Shown: in pieces, positions 7,190 through 14,903 of the stretch | How the letters are laid out: each line of letters begins with the position of its first letter | Position numbering within the stretch: the first letter of the stretch is position 1 | Source: Bordetella parapertussis | Lineage (GTDB): Bacteria > Pseudomonadota > Gammaproteobacteria > Burkholderiales > Burkholderiaceae_B | Length of the DNA: 29,899 nucleotides | NCBI GenBank assembly: GCA_943331855.1 | Contig: CALQNE010000015.1 | Span: 1 to 29,899 of the forward strand | Direction of reading: 5' to 3' | The notes under the pieces: model-generated | What the model was told of the DNA's origin: nothing | Databases searched by the model: none | Seen by the model: the letters and a program-made list of their open reading frames with translations, nothing else | Position numbers and translations under genes: made by a program

Positions 7190-8095
7190 ATGAGCGCTCA
7201 ACCCACCATTGGTTTTGTCGGTGTAGGTAGCATGGGATGGCCCATGGCCGCGTTATTGCATAAAGCTGGCTACCCCCTTCAAATTGTTGACGCTTCGGCC
7301 GAACGCGCCCAGGCCTTTTGCAAAGAGATTGGTGGCACGGTTGCTGCGTCTAATCGTGCGCTGGCTGCGGCTTCAGACATCATCATCACGATTCTGCCCA
7401 CTAGCGCCATCGTTGAAGCCGTACTCAATGGCCCTGATGGCGTGTTGGCTGGCCTGCGCCCAAACGCCGTTGTCGTCGAAATGAGCTCTGGTGTACCCAC
7501 CATCACCCGCACGCTGGCTGAGCAGGTCGCAGCCGCCAAAGGTCACTTGGTTGACGCCCCCGTGTCTGGCGGTGTGCCGCGCGCAAAAACGGGCGAGCTG
7601 GCTATTATGTTTGGTGGCAGCGCAGACTTGCTCGAGCGTGTGCGTCCGGTCTTGTCTTGTATGGGCACTTCGATTACGCCTACGGGGGATGTTGGTTCGG
7701 CGCATGCGATGAAAGCGCTCAACAATCTGGTCTCGGCGGGTGGCTTTTTAATTGGAATCGAGGCGTTACTGATTGGCAAGCGCTTTGGTTTGGATCCGGC
7801 TGCAATGGTTGATGTGTTGAACTCTTCAACGGGGATGAACAACTCAACGCAGAAAAAATTCAAGCAGTTTGTGTTGTCGGGTCAGTACAACGCGGGCTTC
7901 GGTTTAGATTTGATGGTTAAGGACTTAAGCATTGCTCTGGGCATTGGCAAAGACACCAACACGCCAGCGCCTTTTTCAGCGCTGTGTCGCGAGTTGTGGG
8001 CAGCCTCGGCCGCGATGCTCGGGCCTGGGCAGGATCATACTGCGGTGGCTAAAATGTCTGAGAAGCTTGCTGGTACTGTTCTGTCTGATAAGTGA
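7190..8095 (+). CDS. NAD(P)-dependent beta-hydroxyacid dehydrogenase (3-hydroxyisobutyrate dehydrogenase family)
   Basis: This 301-residue oxidoreductase belongs to the beta-hydroxyacid dehydrogenase family, which includes 3-hydroxyisobutyrate and tartronate semialdehyde reductases. The Rossmann motif GFVGVGSMG (G11-x-G13-x-x-G16) binds the nucleotide. The substrate motif VDAPVSGG is at residues 121-128, and the catalytic Lys175 with Asn179 sits in KALNN. Length and motif order are normal for the family. The enzymes oxidise beta-hydroxyacids to the semialdehyde, or the reverse. The substrate cannot be assigned from sequence alone. It diverges from a lactonase-like hydrolase, so the two may share a regulatory region and act on the same compound class. 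The end is followed by a repeat-rich intergenic region. Confidence 0.9.
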   Translation: MSAQPTIGFVGVGSMGWPMAALLHKAGYPLQIVDASAERAQAFCKEIGGTVAASNRALAAASDIIITILPTSAIVEAVLNGPDGVLAGLRPNAVVVEMSSGVPTITRTLAEQVAAAKGHLVDAPVSGGVPRAKTGELAIMFGGSADLLERVRPVLSCMGTSITPTGDVGSAHAMKALNNLVSAGGFLIGIEALLIGKRFGLDPAAMVDVLNSSTGMNNSTQKKFKQFVLSGQYNAGFGLDLMVKDLSIALGIGKDTNTPAPFSALCRELWAASAAMLGPGQDHTAVAKMSEKLAGTVLSDK

Positions 8096-8110
8096 TTGCT
8101 TACATTTTAT

Positions 8111-8161
8111 TGCGCGCTTTCTTTGCTTGCGCGCTTTCTTTGCTTGCGCTCTTTCTTTGCT
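8111..8161. repeat. 17-bp direct repeat, three tandem copies
   Basis: The unit TGCGCGCTTTCTTTGCT occurs at 8111-8127 and 8128-8144 exactly and at 8145-8161 with one change (G to T at base 6). A fourth copy breaks off after TGCGC at 8162. The repeats begin 15 bp after the dehydrogenase stop codon. Confidence 0.95.
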
Positions 8162-8168
8162 TGCGCCC

Positions 8169-8226
8169 GGTCAGACTCTACGCACCTAAATTGTGCTGAG
8201 CAAATTTAGGTGCCTCCGATCTGACC
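8169..8226. repeat. REP-like interrupted palindrome
   Basis: Outer arms GGTCAGA (8169-8175) and TCTGACC (8220-8226) enclose inner arms CACCTAAATT (8183-8192) and AATTTAGGTG (8203-8212), with a 10-nt loop and an unpaired internal bulge on both sides. The shape, and the GGTCAGAC...CTGACC ends, resemble dispersed extragenic palindromes of betaproteobacteria. Only one copy is in this window, so dispersal is not shown. It could also act as a terminator-like hairpin after the dehydrogenase gene, although no T-run follows. Confidence 0.6.
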
Positions 8227-8228
8227 TT

Positions 8229-8262
8229 GGGGTTGGGGCTGGCTGGGGATTTGGGATTTGGG
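8229..8262 (+). other. G-quadruplex-type G-run cluster
   Basis: Five G-runs occur on the plus strand at 8229-8232, 8235-8238, 8245-8248, 8253-8255 and 8260-8262, with loops of 2, 6, 4 and 4 nt. This meets the usual G3+N1-7 pattern. It directly follows the REP-like palindrome. Folding is not shown by sequence alone. Confidence 0.6.
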
Positions 8263-8312
8263 CTTGCTGAAACCTTGCGACTGACGCCGGGTTAAGCATT
8301 TATCTCTCTTGC

Positions 8313-8561
8313 TTACGTCGTGCCGGGGCGCCTGGGGTAGCCTTCTGCTCTTATTCTGACCCAGACGGCTTGTTTTTCTGCGTCGTCCATGAAGACCCAG
8401 TTCGACACTTCCATGACGGTGCGTCCGCAGCCTCTACAAATGTCATCGAATAACGTTGAGCAGACGGCCACGCAGGGTGAGTCGGCTGCGCCGGGTTGAC
8501 CCACTTCTGGGGCTGTCTCGGGGCTTGGGCTGGGGTTGTTTTTTTGAGTCGGTGAAGTCAT
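8313..8561 (-). CDS. DUF1289 (PF06945) small Cys-rich protein
   Basis: This 82-residue protein has the DUF1289 pattern: SPCVAVCSTL, then CRGCGRTVMEV and W-x-F-M-DDAEK, so the four cysteines C-x3-C...C-x2-C lie in residues 30-45. The pattern suggests binding of a metal or an Fe-S cluster, but no function is established. The N-terminal 25 residues are Pro/Ser-rich and likely disordered. The ATG at 8561 has no clear Shine-Dalgarno sequence. It lies downstream of metK on the same strand, separated by the hairpin at 8597-8638, so it is probably expressed on its own or by read-through. Confidence 0.85.
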   Translation of the reverse strand: MTSPTQKNNPSPSPETAPEVGQPGAADSPCVAVCSTLFDDICRGCGRTVMEVSNWVFMDDAEKQAVWVRIRAEGYPRRPGTT

Positions 8562-8596
8562 CGGTACAGCTTAGCACCGGGATCCAACTCACGTGA

Positions 8597-8638
8597 AAAT
8601 GCCCCTACGCAGGTCTCTCTGTGCAGGGGCATTTTTTT
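8597..8638. terminator. Rho-independent terminator downstream of metK
   Basis: An 11-bp stem AAAATGCCCCT (8597-8607) with AGGGGCATTTT (8625-8635) encloses a 17-nt loop. On the plus strand it runs into seven T (8632-8638); on the minus strand, the metK direction, it ends in TTTTC. It lies 59 bp past the metK stop. Confidence 0.8.
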
Positions 8639-8696
8639 ACTGTGTTTAAACAGCTACCAGACTTAAGTCATGGTGGCCGCTAAGCCAACACAACAA

Positions 8697-9872
8697 TTAC
8701 TTACCAGCTGCCTTTTTTAGCGCGGCGGCTTTGTCGGTGGCTTCCCAGGTGAACTCGGGCTCGTTGCGGCCGAAGTGGCCATAGGCCGCTGTCTTGGCAT
8801 AGATTGGGCGCAACAAGTCGAGCATGTTGACGATGCCTTTGGGGCGCAGGTCGAAATGCTCGCGTACCAAGACGGCCAAGGCGTCATCCGAAATCACGCC
8901 TGTGCCTTCGGTGTAGACGGTGATGTTGATGGGCTCTGCAACGCCGATGGCATAGCTGACTTGCACTTGGCATTGCGTTGCCAACCCTGCAGCCACGATG
9001 TTTTTAGCGACGTAACGTGCAGCGTAGGCTGCTGAGCGGTCAACCTTTGAGGGGTCTTTGCCCGAGAATGCGCCACCACCGTGGGGGCAAGCACCACCGT
9101 AGGTGTCAACGATAATTTTGCGACCAGTTAAACCGCAATCGCCCTGGGGGCCGCCGATCACAAAACGACCGGTTGGGTTCACCAAGAATTTGGTTTTAGG
9201 GGTCAACAACTCAGCCGGAAAGCTTGGGCGAATGATGTGCTCAATGACTGACGCTTTGATTTCGTCAAGGGTGATTTCAGGCGCGTGTTGTGTCGACAAC
9301 ACTACGGTGTCTACTTCAACAGGCTGGCCATTGACATAGCGAAACGTTACTTGTGATTTGGCATCAGGGCGCAGCCAGGGCAGGCGGCCGTCTTTGCGCA
9401 GTTCGCTTTGACGTTGCACCAAACGGTGTGCATACCAAATAGGCGCTGGCATCAAGTCAGGGGTTTCAGAACAGGCATAACCAAACATCAAACCCTGGTC
9501 GCCCGCACCTTGATTCAAATAATCGTCAGAAGCACGATCAACGCCTTGGGCGATATCAGGTGATTGTTTGTCGTAGGCGACCAATACTGCGCAACCTTTG
9601 TAATCGATACCGTAATCGGTATTGTCGTAGCCAATGCGCTTGATGGTGTCGCGTGCAACCTGGATGTAATCCACGTTCGCGGTGGTGGTGATTTCACCCG
9701 CCAACACAACCAGACCTGTGTTGCAAAGCGTTTCGGCTGCTACACGTGCGTGGGGATCTTGGGTAAAAATCGCGTCAAGAATCGAATCAGAAACCTGATC
9801 GGCAACCTTATCAGGATGGCCTTCAGAAACGGATTCAGAGGTAAACAGAAAATCGTTTGACTTAGTAGACAT
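8697..9872 (-). CDS. metK: S-adenosylmethionine synthetase
   Basis: This 391-residue cytoplasmic enzyme makes SAM from methionine and ATP. Signatures include the N-terminal [17 protein letters not shown] segment with the catalytic His and ATP-binding residues, the [12 protein letters not shown] hexapeptide region, and the glycine-rich [16 protein letters not shown] loop with the P-loop-like lysine. The start at 9872 (MSTKSNDF) is chosen because AAAGGA lies about eight nt upstream and family members begin here; an upstream TTG or ATG would add 22 unsupported residues. The enzyme supplies SAM for the methyl cycle whose later steps (ahcY, metF) lie 3-7 kb away on the same strand. The 260-bp gap to divergent dapF holds a hairpin-rich leader. 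Confidence 0.97.
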   Translation of the reverse strand: MSTKSNDFLFTSESVSEGHPDKVADQVSDSILDAIFTQDPHARVAAETLCNTGLVVLAGEITTTANVDYIQVARDTIKRIGYDNTDYGIDYKGCAVLVAYDKQSPDIAQGVDRASDDYLNQGAGDQGLMFGYACSETPDLMPAPIWYAHRLVQRQSELRKDGRLPWLRPDAKSQVTFRYVNGQPVEVDTVVLSTQHAPEITLDEIKASVIEHIIRPSFPAELLTPKTKFLVNPTGRFVIGGPQGDCGLTGRKIIVDTYGGACPHGGGAFSGKDPSKVDRSAAYAARYVAKNIVAAGLATQCQVQVSYAIGVAEPINITVYTEGTGVISDDALAVLVREHFDLRPKGIVNMLDLLRPIYAKTAAYGHFGRNEPEFTWEATDKAAALKKAAGK

Positions 9873-9886
9873 GCTCACGTCCTTTA

Positions 9887-10055
9887 CTGGCAAAGCCAGA
9901 GGTGGTTTAGGAGGTGCGTTGCACCCCTGAACCTTCACCTGTTAAGACGTTGGACTGGGCGCGACGCTTTAGCAGAATTATTTTTTCGTCAGCCAGACAT
10001 TTCAGTCTTGGCCCAACTCAGTCGCTCCGCAAGTTGTCGGTTAACTCAGCGACTG
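9887..10055 (-). promoter_or_regulatory. Structured-looking metK leader (several hairpins)
   Basis: On the metK strand, four inverted repeats lie in order before the gene. The first is an 11-bp bulged stem within 10055-10013, with core CAGTCGCT (10019-10026) and AGCGACTG (10048-10055). The second is a bulged 7-bp stem 10012-9992. The third is a bulged 8-bp stem around a 3-nt loop, 9928-9909. The last is a 5-bp stem 9899-9887 ending just before the AAAGGA ribosome site. I do not recognise a known SAM riboswitch class. No promoter could be fixed, so which hairpins are transcribed is unknown. Confidence 0.35.
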
Positions 10056-10132
10056 TTGCAATTTTATGCCAATTTAAGTAATTCTGGCGAATCCCCTACG
10101 CTGTCAGTGGGTGAATGGGGGATAATGGCGGC

Positions 10133-11032
10133 ATGATGTGGAATTTCACCAAAATGCATGGTGCAGGCAATGACTTCGTGATGCTAGACGGGGTCCGCCA
10201 GTCCATTGAAATGACCCCCGCCCGCGCTAAAGCACTCGCCCATCGGCAATTTGGCATCGGCTGCGACCAGATCCTGCTGGTTGACACCCCGCTGCACCCC
10301 GAAGCTGACTTTCGCTATCGCATCTTCAATGCCGATGGTGGTGAAGTTGAGCACTGCGGCAACGGAGCCCGCTGCTTTGTCAGGTTCGTTCATGAACAAA
10401 AGCTCTCGTCACGCAACCCGCTTCGCGCCGAAATCGCAACGGGTTTAATCACGCTCGAGGCGTTGCCCAACGGGGATGTCACCGCCGAGATGGGACAAAC
10501 GCGCTTTTCTGCAGCCGATCTGCCTTTTGACATTGAAGGCTTGGCCTCAAAAACGCAGGGCCAAGACACACTCTATGGGCTTGAGCTTGCCACGGCGCCA
10601 CCGCAAACGGTGTGGCTGTCGGCTGTGGCCATCTCAAATCCGCACGCCGTGCAAATTGTCTCTGATGTCGAACAAACCGCGGTTGCCATGCTGGGCCCTC
10701 TTATTGAGTCACATCCGCGTTTTGCGCGTCGTGTCAACGCAGGCTTTATGCAAATCGTCGATCGACACACTATTCATTTGCGGGTCTACGAGCGTGGCGC
10801 GGGCGAAACACTCGCCTGCGGCACCGGGGCCTGCGCCGCGGTCGCCGCCGGTATTCGCCGAGGCGTACTTGACTCACCCGTGCGCGTGCGCACACACGGA
10901 GGCTGGCTCAGCATCGCCTGGGATGGCACGCAGTTACGCATGACCGGACCAGCGGTCACCGTTTTTTCAGGCAGTATTGACATTGACCATCTGGTCGCTT
11001 CGATTCCTTCTTTATCAAGTTCCACTTCATGA
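10133..11032 (+). CDS. dapF: Diaminopimelate epimerase
   Basis: This 299-residue cofactor-independent epimerase interconverts LL- and meso-diaminopimelate, the last step before lysine and peptidoglycan precursor formation. Both catalytic cysteines are present: Cys75 in HCGNGARC and Cys229 in LACGTGACA. The N-terminal [14 protein letters not shown] is the standard start of the family, so I use the ATG at 10133 (the next codon is also ATG); an ATG at 10115 would add six residues. A GGGGGA stretch lies upstream. The TGA overlaps the ATG of the DUF484 gene by 4 bp, giving the operon dapF-DUF484-xerC, the same order as dapF-yigA-xerC in enterobacteria. Confidence 0.96.
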   Translation: MMWNFTKMHGAGNDFVMLDGVRQSIEMTPARAKALAHRQFGIGCDQILLVDTPLHPEADFRYRIFNADGGEVEHCGNGARCFVRFVHEQKLSSRNPLRAEIATGLITLEALPNGDVTAEMGQTRFSAADLPFDIEGLASKTQGQDTLYGLELATAPPQTVWLSAVAISNPHAVQIVSDVEQTAVAMLGPLIESHPRFARRVNAGFMQIVDRHTIHLRVYERGAGETLACGTGACAAVAAGIRRGVLDSPVRVRTHGGWLSIAWDGTQLRMTGPAVTVFSGSIDIDHLVASIPSLSSSTS

Positions 11033-11712
11033 CCGACACCGCACAATCCATTGCAAAATTTTTGCAAGAAAATCCTGATTTTTTTGTTCAGTATTCTGAC
11101 TTGTTCTCAACACTTGAAGTCCCACACCCTCATCAGTCCCGCACCATCTCGTTAGGCGAGCGACAAATTCTCACGCTGCGTGAGCGCTTGCGTGACTTTG
11201 AATTTCGGTTGGCCGAACTCGTGCGCAACGGTGCCTTAAATGAAACCACCACCACGAAATTAAATTTGTGGTGCGCCCGGATGTTGGCCGAGCCTTCGGC
11301 AATTCGCTTACCTGGTGAAGTCGCGCTCGGCTTGGCCGAACAGTTCAATCTACAAGAGGTTGCCCTACGCGTATGGGGCCTTGACTTGCCCGCTGAGGGT
11401 GTTGGCGCTCCAGTTGACGCCGCCGTGCACGACTTTGCCAATACGCTGGCCGCCCCCTACTGCGGCGCAAACACCGACTTCACGGCCGTGAGCTGGTTAC
11501 ATAAAAAACCCGCCTCATTGGCCATACTGTCACTTAGAGGTCAAGCCAATGAGCCCGCCTTTGGGCTGCTGGTCTTAGGCTCAGATGACCCAGAGCGCTT
11601 TACGCCTGATATGGGCACCACGTTTCTGCAAACCGTCAGCAAGCTCGCGAGCGCTGCACTCTCCAGGCTTAAAGCCTCTGGGCCTGCTGAATCAGGTCTG
11701 ACTTCGGTTTGA
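11029..11712 (+). CDS. DUF484 (YigA-like) family protein
   Basis: This 227-residue protein carries the DUF484 N-terminal motif [18 protein letters not shown], then a charged helical stretch ([16 protein letters not shown]) and a GAF-like C-terminal half with [19 protein letters not shown]. The family regularly lies between dapF and xerC, but its role is not established. The start ATG overlaps the dapF stop, which implies translational coupling, and xerC begins 10 bp after its stop. A cytoplasmic location is likely, since no signal or membrane segment is visible. Confidence 0.9.
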   Translation: MTDTAQSIAKFLQENPDFFVQYSDLFSTLEVPHPHQSRTISLGERQILTLRERLRDFEFRLAELVRNGALNETTTTKLNLWCARMLAEPSAIRLPGEVALGLAEQFNLQEVALRVWGLDLPAEGVGAPVDAAVHDFANTLAAPYCGANTDFTAVSWLHKKPASLAILSLRGQANEPAFGLLVLGSDDPERFTPDMGTTFLQTVSKLASAALSRLKASGPAESGLTSV

Positions 11713-11722
11713 GTGCGCGGCC

Positions 11723-12670
11723 GTGACCTTGCCCAACCCTGCTCAACAATGGCTTGAGCACCTTGAGCTTAATCGTCGCTATTCGCCGCACACCTTATCT
11801 GCCTATCGCCGAGACCTCGAACAACTGATCACGCTGGCCAATGGCAAACCGCTTGATACCCTGGTCAACGGCAATATTCGTCAATTTTTAGCCAAACTAC
11901 ATGGACAAGGCTTGGGGCCACGCAGCTTGGCCCGTTCACTTGCGTCGTGGCGCGGGTTCTATAAGTGGTGGGCGCCGCAATGCGGGCTATCCGTCAACCC
12001 AGCGGCCGACGTACGAGCCCCAAAGGCGACACGAGGTCTACCTAAGGCCTTGTCGGTGGATCAAACCCAGGCCTTGCTCGAGGCCCCGGTTTTGCTGGCA
12101 AAAACCGATCCAGTCTCTTTGCGTGACCGGGCGATTTTTGAGCTGTTTTATTCAAGCGGACTGCGCTTAAGCGAGCTCACCGGACTTGACTTGCAGTACA
12201 CACAAACAAAAGAGCACACCTCAGCAGGCTGGATCAACCTGGCAGATCACGAAGTGCATGTCTTGGGCAAAGGCGGCAAACGCCGTACCGTGCCAATTGG
12301 CGGCATGGCGATTGAGGCGCTTGAAGTCTGGCTGTCAATTCGTCCTCAGTTGGCGCCCGCCCAAGCGTTAACACCAGATGCCATGGCTTTGTTTATTGGC
12401 ACGCGTGGGCGACGCATCAGCCCGCGCGTGGTGCAAGGTCAACTCACCAAGCTGGCCCTGCAGGCCGGCCTGCCCACCCACGTGCACCCGCACGTGTTGC
12501 GCCACAGCTTTGCCAGCCACGTGCTGCAATCCGCCCAAGATTTACGGGCGGTGCAAGAAATGCTGGGCCATGCCAATATTTCGACGACCCAGCTCTACAC
12601 TAAGTTAGACTTTCAGCATTTGGCAAAGGCCTACGACTCTGCCCACCCCCGCGCAGGTCGAAAAAGCTAA
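11723..12670 (+). CDS. xerC: Tyrosine recombinase XerC
   Basis: This 315-residue recombinase has the complete tyrosine recombinase site set: Arg148 in SSGLRLSE, Lys183 in GKGGKRR, His257 and Arg260 in HVLRHSFASH, His283 in LGHANISTTQ and the nucleophile Tyr292 in QLYTKLD. The N-terminal SAM-like DNA-binding domain spans about residues 5-90. With XerD it resolves chromosome dimers at dif during division. The gene probably starts with GTG at 11723; a TTG at 11732 or nearby is less likely, and no clear ribosome site is visible. The position after dapF and DUF484 supports XerC over XerD or an integron or phage integrase. Confidence 0.93.
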   Translation: MTLPNPAQQWLEHLELNRRYSPHTLSAYRRDLEQLITLANGKPLDTLVNGNIRQFLAKLHGQGLGPRSLARSLASWRGFYKWWAPQCGLSVNPAADVRAPKATRGLPKALSVDQTQALLEAPVLLAKTDPVSLRDRAIFELFYSSGLRLSELTGLDLQYTQTKEHTSAGWINLADHEVHVLGKGGKRRTVPIGGMAIEALEVWLSIRPQLAPAQALTPDAMALFIGTRGRRISPRVVQGQLTKLALQAGLPTHVHPHVLRHSFASHVLQSAQDLRAVQEMLGHANISTTQLYTKLDFQHLAKAYDSAHPRAGRKS

Positions 12671-12686
12671 GAAAATCTTCATTTAA

Positions 12687-12698
12687 GGGTTTAAACCC
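12687..12698. other. 12-bp perfect palindrome after xerC
   Basis: GGGTTTAAACCC lies 16 bp after the xerC stop and is flanked by AA/CTT that extend it weakly. It may act as a poor terminator, but no T-run follows. The rest of the 229-bp gap up to the CobW-type gene holds only the candidate promoter at 12795-12823. Confidence 0.3.
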
Positions 12699-12794
12699 CT
12701 TGAAATTGGCCATCAACCCCCAATATAGTGAAAAGACCCCGATCTTGAGGTCTAAGCTCTGTTCGCCTAAGCCAGCCGCAGCAAATCAAAATGT

Positions 12795-12823
12795 TTGCTG
12801 CAAACCGTGTGCTGTGCTGTAAT
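12795..12823 (+). promoter_or_regulatory. Candidate sigma70 promoter of the CobW-type GTPase gene
   Basis: TTGCTG (12795-12800) and TGTAAT (12818-12823) are spaced by 17 bp, giving matches of 3/6 and 5/6 to consensus. It lies 77 bp before the start codon at 12900. Support is positional only. Confidence 0.35.
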
Positions 12824-12899
12824 CCGGCGTTCGCCTTCGGGCTTGCGTTTGGTTCGGTGCCCCGCACCCTCACCCGTTTTTTATGAAGTTGATTGGCTC

Positions 12900-14066
12900 A
12901 TGAATTCCCCCCGAAATCCGGACGAAATGGTCCCCGTCACAATCCTCACCGGCTTCCTCGGTGCAGGTAAAACCACGCTGCTCAAGCGCATCCTGACCGA
13001 ATACCACGGCAAGCGCATCGCGGTCATTGAAAACGAATTTGGCCCTGAAAGTATCGATAACGAACTGCTCGTTCAAGACCAAGACGAAGAAATCATCGAA
13101 CTCTCAAACGGCTGCGTGTGCTGCACCGTGCGTGGCGACCTGATGCGCACGCTTAATGACTTGCGTACCCGGCGCCAAGCGGGTGAACTTAAGTTTGAGC
13201 GCGTCATTATTGAAACAACCGGCATGGCTAATCCAGGCCCGGTGTGTCAGACTTTTTTCATGGACGATGACATCGCCGACTACTACCGCCTGGATGCGGT
13301 GGTTACCGTCGTTGATGCCAAACACGGCATGGAAACCCTCGACACGCAAGAAGAAGCGCAAAAGCAAGTGGGCTTTGCCGATCGAATCCTGGTATCGAAA
13401 AAAGATCTGGTCACTGAGCCCGAGTATGCCGCGCTGCGTCGTCGCATCGTGCACATGAACCCACGTGCCTCAATTGAAGCCGTGCACTTTGGTGAAACCG
13501 ATCTCAAGCAACTGATTGATATCAGCGGCTTTAACTTAAATACGATTCTCGATATCGACCCACAGTTTTTGGCCGATGATCATCCTGACGCCGCGCACGA
13601 TCATGACCACGACCACGACCATGCGCATGGCCACGATCATGATCACAGCACTTGCGGACATGATCATAGCCATGATCACGACCACGGCCACGATCACGGA
13701 CATGATCACGACCATGATCCAGCAACTTGCACTAACCCTGCGCACAACCACAAGCCGCCACATAACGACGACATTGGTGCCTTTGTCTTCAAGTCAAACA
13801 AACCTTTTGATCCCGAACGTCTTGAAGAATTTTTAGGAGGTGTTGTTCAGGTATACGGCACAGATTTACTGCGCTATAAAGGGATCTTGTACATGAAAGG
13901 CATCAATCGTCGCATGCTGTTTCAAGGCGTGCACATGATGATGGGCGCAGAGCCTGGCAAACCCTGGTTGGCCAGCGAAAAGAAAAACACCAAGATGGTT
14001 TTCATCGGACGCAAACTGCCACAAGAAATTTTCACAAAAGGTCTTGAGCAGTGTCTGGCAAAGTAG
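12900..14066 (+). CDS. CobW/COG0523-family GTPase with long His/Asp-rich metal-binding segment
   Basis: This 388-residue G3E-family GTPase has Walker A GFLGAGKT (residues 18-25), the metal-site motif CVCC (72-75), a [10 protein letters not shown] switch region (106-115) and an SKKD base-recognition motif (166-169) in place of NKxD. A low-complexity segment at about 226-290 alternates His and Asp and holds about 30 histidines, separating it from the C-terminal CobW domain ([16 protein letters not shown] onward). COG0523 GTPases are metallochaperones, mostly for zinc under limitation; the His-rich segment fits zinc, nickel or cobalt storage or delivery. I start at ATG 12900, after which the family's N-terminus begins. 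The gene is followed by dksA 46 bp downstream. A metal-responsive repressor site upstream is not evident to me. Confidence 0.9.
   Translation: MNSPRNPDEMVPVTILTGFLGAGKTTLLKRILTEYHGKRIAVIENEFGPESIDNELLVQDQDEEIIELSNGCVCCTVRGDLMRTLNDLRTRRQAGELKFERVIIETTGMANPGPVCQTFFMDDDIADYYRLDAVVTVVDAKHGMETLDTQEEAQKQVGFADRILVSKKDLVTEPEYAALRRRIVHMNPRASIEAVHFGETDLKQLIDISGFNLNTILDIDPQFLADDHPDAAHDHDHDHDHAHGHDHDHSTCGHDHSHDHDHGHDHGHDHDHDPATCTNPAHNHKPPHNDDIGAFVFKSNKPFDPERLEEFLGGVVQVYGTDLLRYKGILYMKGINRRMLFQGVHMMMGAEPGKPWLASEKKNTKMVFIGRKLPQEIFTKGLEQCLAK
13597..13722 (+). repeat. Imperfect His-Asp codon repeat tract
   Basis: GA(C/T)CA(C/T) hexamers recur in tandem with occasional GGC and GCG codons, encoding the His/Asp-rich segment of the CobW-type GTPase. 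The tract is a coding low-complexity repeat and may vary in length between strains. Confidence 0.85.
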
Positions 14067-14112
14067 TTCCTCTGCAATAAATTCGCAGAGGCTAATTAAC
14101 TGGAGTGACTTC

Positions 14113-14787
14113 ATGGCAACTCAGGCAACCAAGGCATCAAAATCCGTGGCAACCAAAGGCGCAGCCGCCAAAAAAACTGCGCCGCTCAAGCCTATGCCAC
14201 TTGTCGCCACCAAAAAAGTGACTCCGATCAAGGCCAGTTCCCCGGCCAAGACTTCAACACCCGCTAAGGTCTCCATGCCCTCCAAGAACACCCCCTCAAC
14301 AAAACCAGCAGCACCCGCTGTGGTCGCAGCAAAAGCCGTCAAGAAAAATCCGAAATCAACCGGTGACTTGTCAGAAAACAATTTGCCCTCAGAGGCTGAG
14401 TTGTTGCGCATGCCTGAAGACGAATACATGAACGAGCGCCAGCTCGGTTTTTTCCGCGATCGTCTGCGCCAACTTGAGCAAGACATTTTGAATAACGCAG
14501 GCGCCACCACCGAGCATCTGCGCGAAACGCAATTTGTGCCTGATCCTGCTGATCGCGCCACCATTGAAGAAGAGCACGCCCTTGAATTGCGCACGCGCGA
14601 CCGCGAACGCAAACTGTTGAAAAAAGTTCAGCAGTCTATCGCACGTATCGACAGCGGTGAGTACGGCTGGTGCGACGAAACCGGAGAGCCAATCGGTCTT
14701 CGCCGTTTGTTAGCACGCCCAACCGCAACCCTGTCTCTCGAAGCACAAGAACGCCGTGAGATGCGTCAAAAAATGTTCGGAGATTAA
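14113..14787 (+). CDS. dksA: DksA-type transcription factor, Cys-poor, with long basic N-terminal extension
   Basis: This 224-residue protein has a C-terminal half typical of DksA, the (p)ppGpp cofactor that binds the RNA polymerase secondary channel. It has coiled-coil tip DPADRAT with Asp144 and Asp147 (equivalents of E. coli D71 and D74), a RTRDRERKLLKKV helix, and the SGEYGWCDETGEPIGLRRL globular domain. The zinc finger is mostly lost: of the four Cys in E. coli DksA only the first is kept (Cys187), and the others are Thr190, Ser208 and Ala211. Residues 1-85 are a Lys/Ala/Thr/Pro-rich extension, likely disordered. ATG 14113 is set by GGAG seven bases upstream. The upstream neighbour is the CobW-type GTPase, and a strong terminator follows. 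Confidence 0.93.
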   Translation: MATQATKASKSVATKGAAAKKTAPLKPMPLVATKKVTPIKASSPAKTSTPAKVSMPSKNTPSTKPAAPAVVAAKAVKKNPKSTGDLSENNLPSEAELLRMPEDEYMNERQLGFFRDRLRQLEQDILNNAGATTEHLRETQFVPDPADRATIEEEHALELRTRDRERKLLKKVQQSIARIDSGEYGWCDETGEPIGLRRLLARPTATLSLEAQERREMRQKMFGD

Positions 14788-14852
14788 ATCGATTCGATCA
14801 AGCTTGGTCGTTTAAAACCAGGCCATCGTTCACCTTTAAGTTCACGCCCCCC

Positions 14853-14887
14853 AAAGCACACTCCAAGCAGGTTGAGTGTGCTTTTTT
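14853..14887 (+). terminator. Rho-independent terminator after dksA
   Basis: An 11-bp perfect stem AAAGCACACTC (14853-14863) with GAGTGTGCTTT (14874-14884) has a 10-nt loop and runs into TTTTTT ending at 14887. It lies 17 bp before the hslV start, so hslVU must be transcribed from a promoter overlapping this region or by read-through. Confidence 0.92.
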
Positions 14888-14903
14888 ACTCTAGAGTGTC
14901 AGT

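Noticed and set aside
9873..10132. Known SAM riboswitch class before metK
   Set aside because: The hairpins do not show the conserved cores of the SAM-I, SAM-II or SAM/SAH classes as far as I can recognise; kept only as an uncharacterised leader.
11723..12670. Phage or integron integrase marking a mobile element
   Set aside because: The dapF-DUF484-xerC order and the full-length XerC-type sequence identify the housekeeping recombinase; no attachment repeats are seen.
13531..13836. His/Met-rich and Val/Met-rich open frames opposite or offset to the His-rich tract
   Set aside because: They are artefacts of the His-Asp codon repeat read in other frames.
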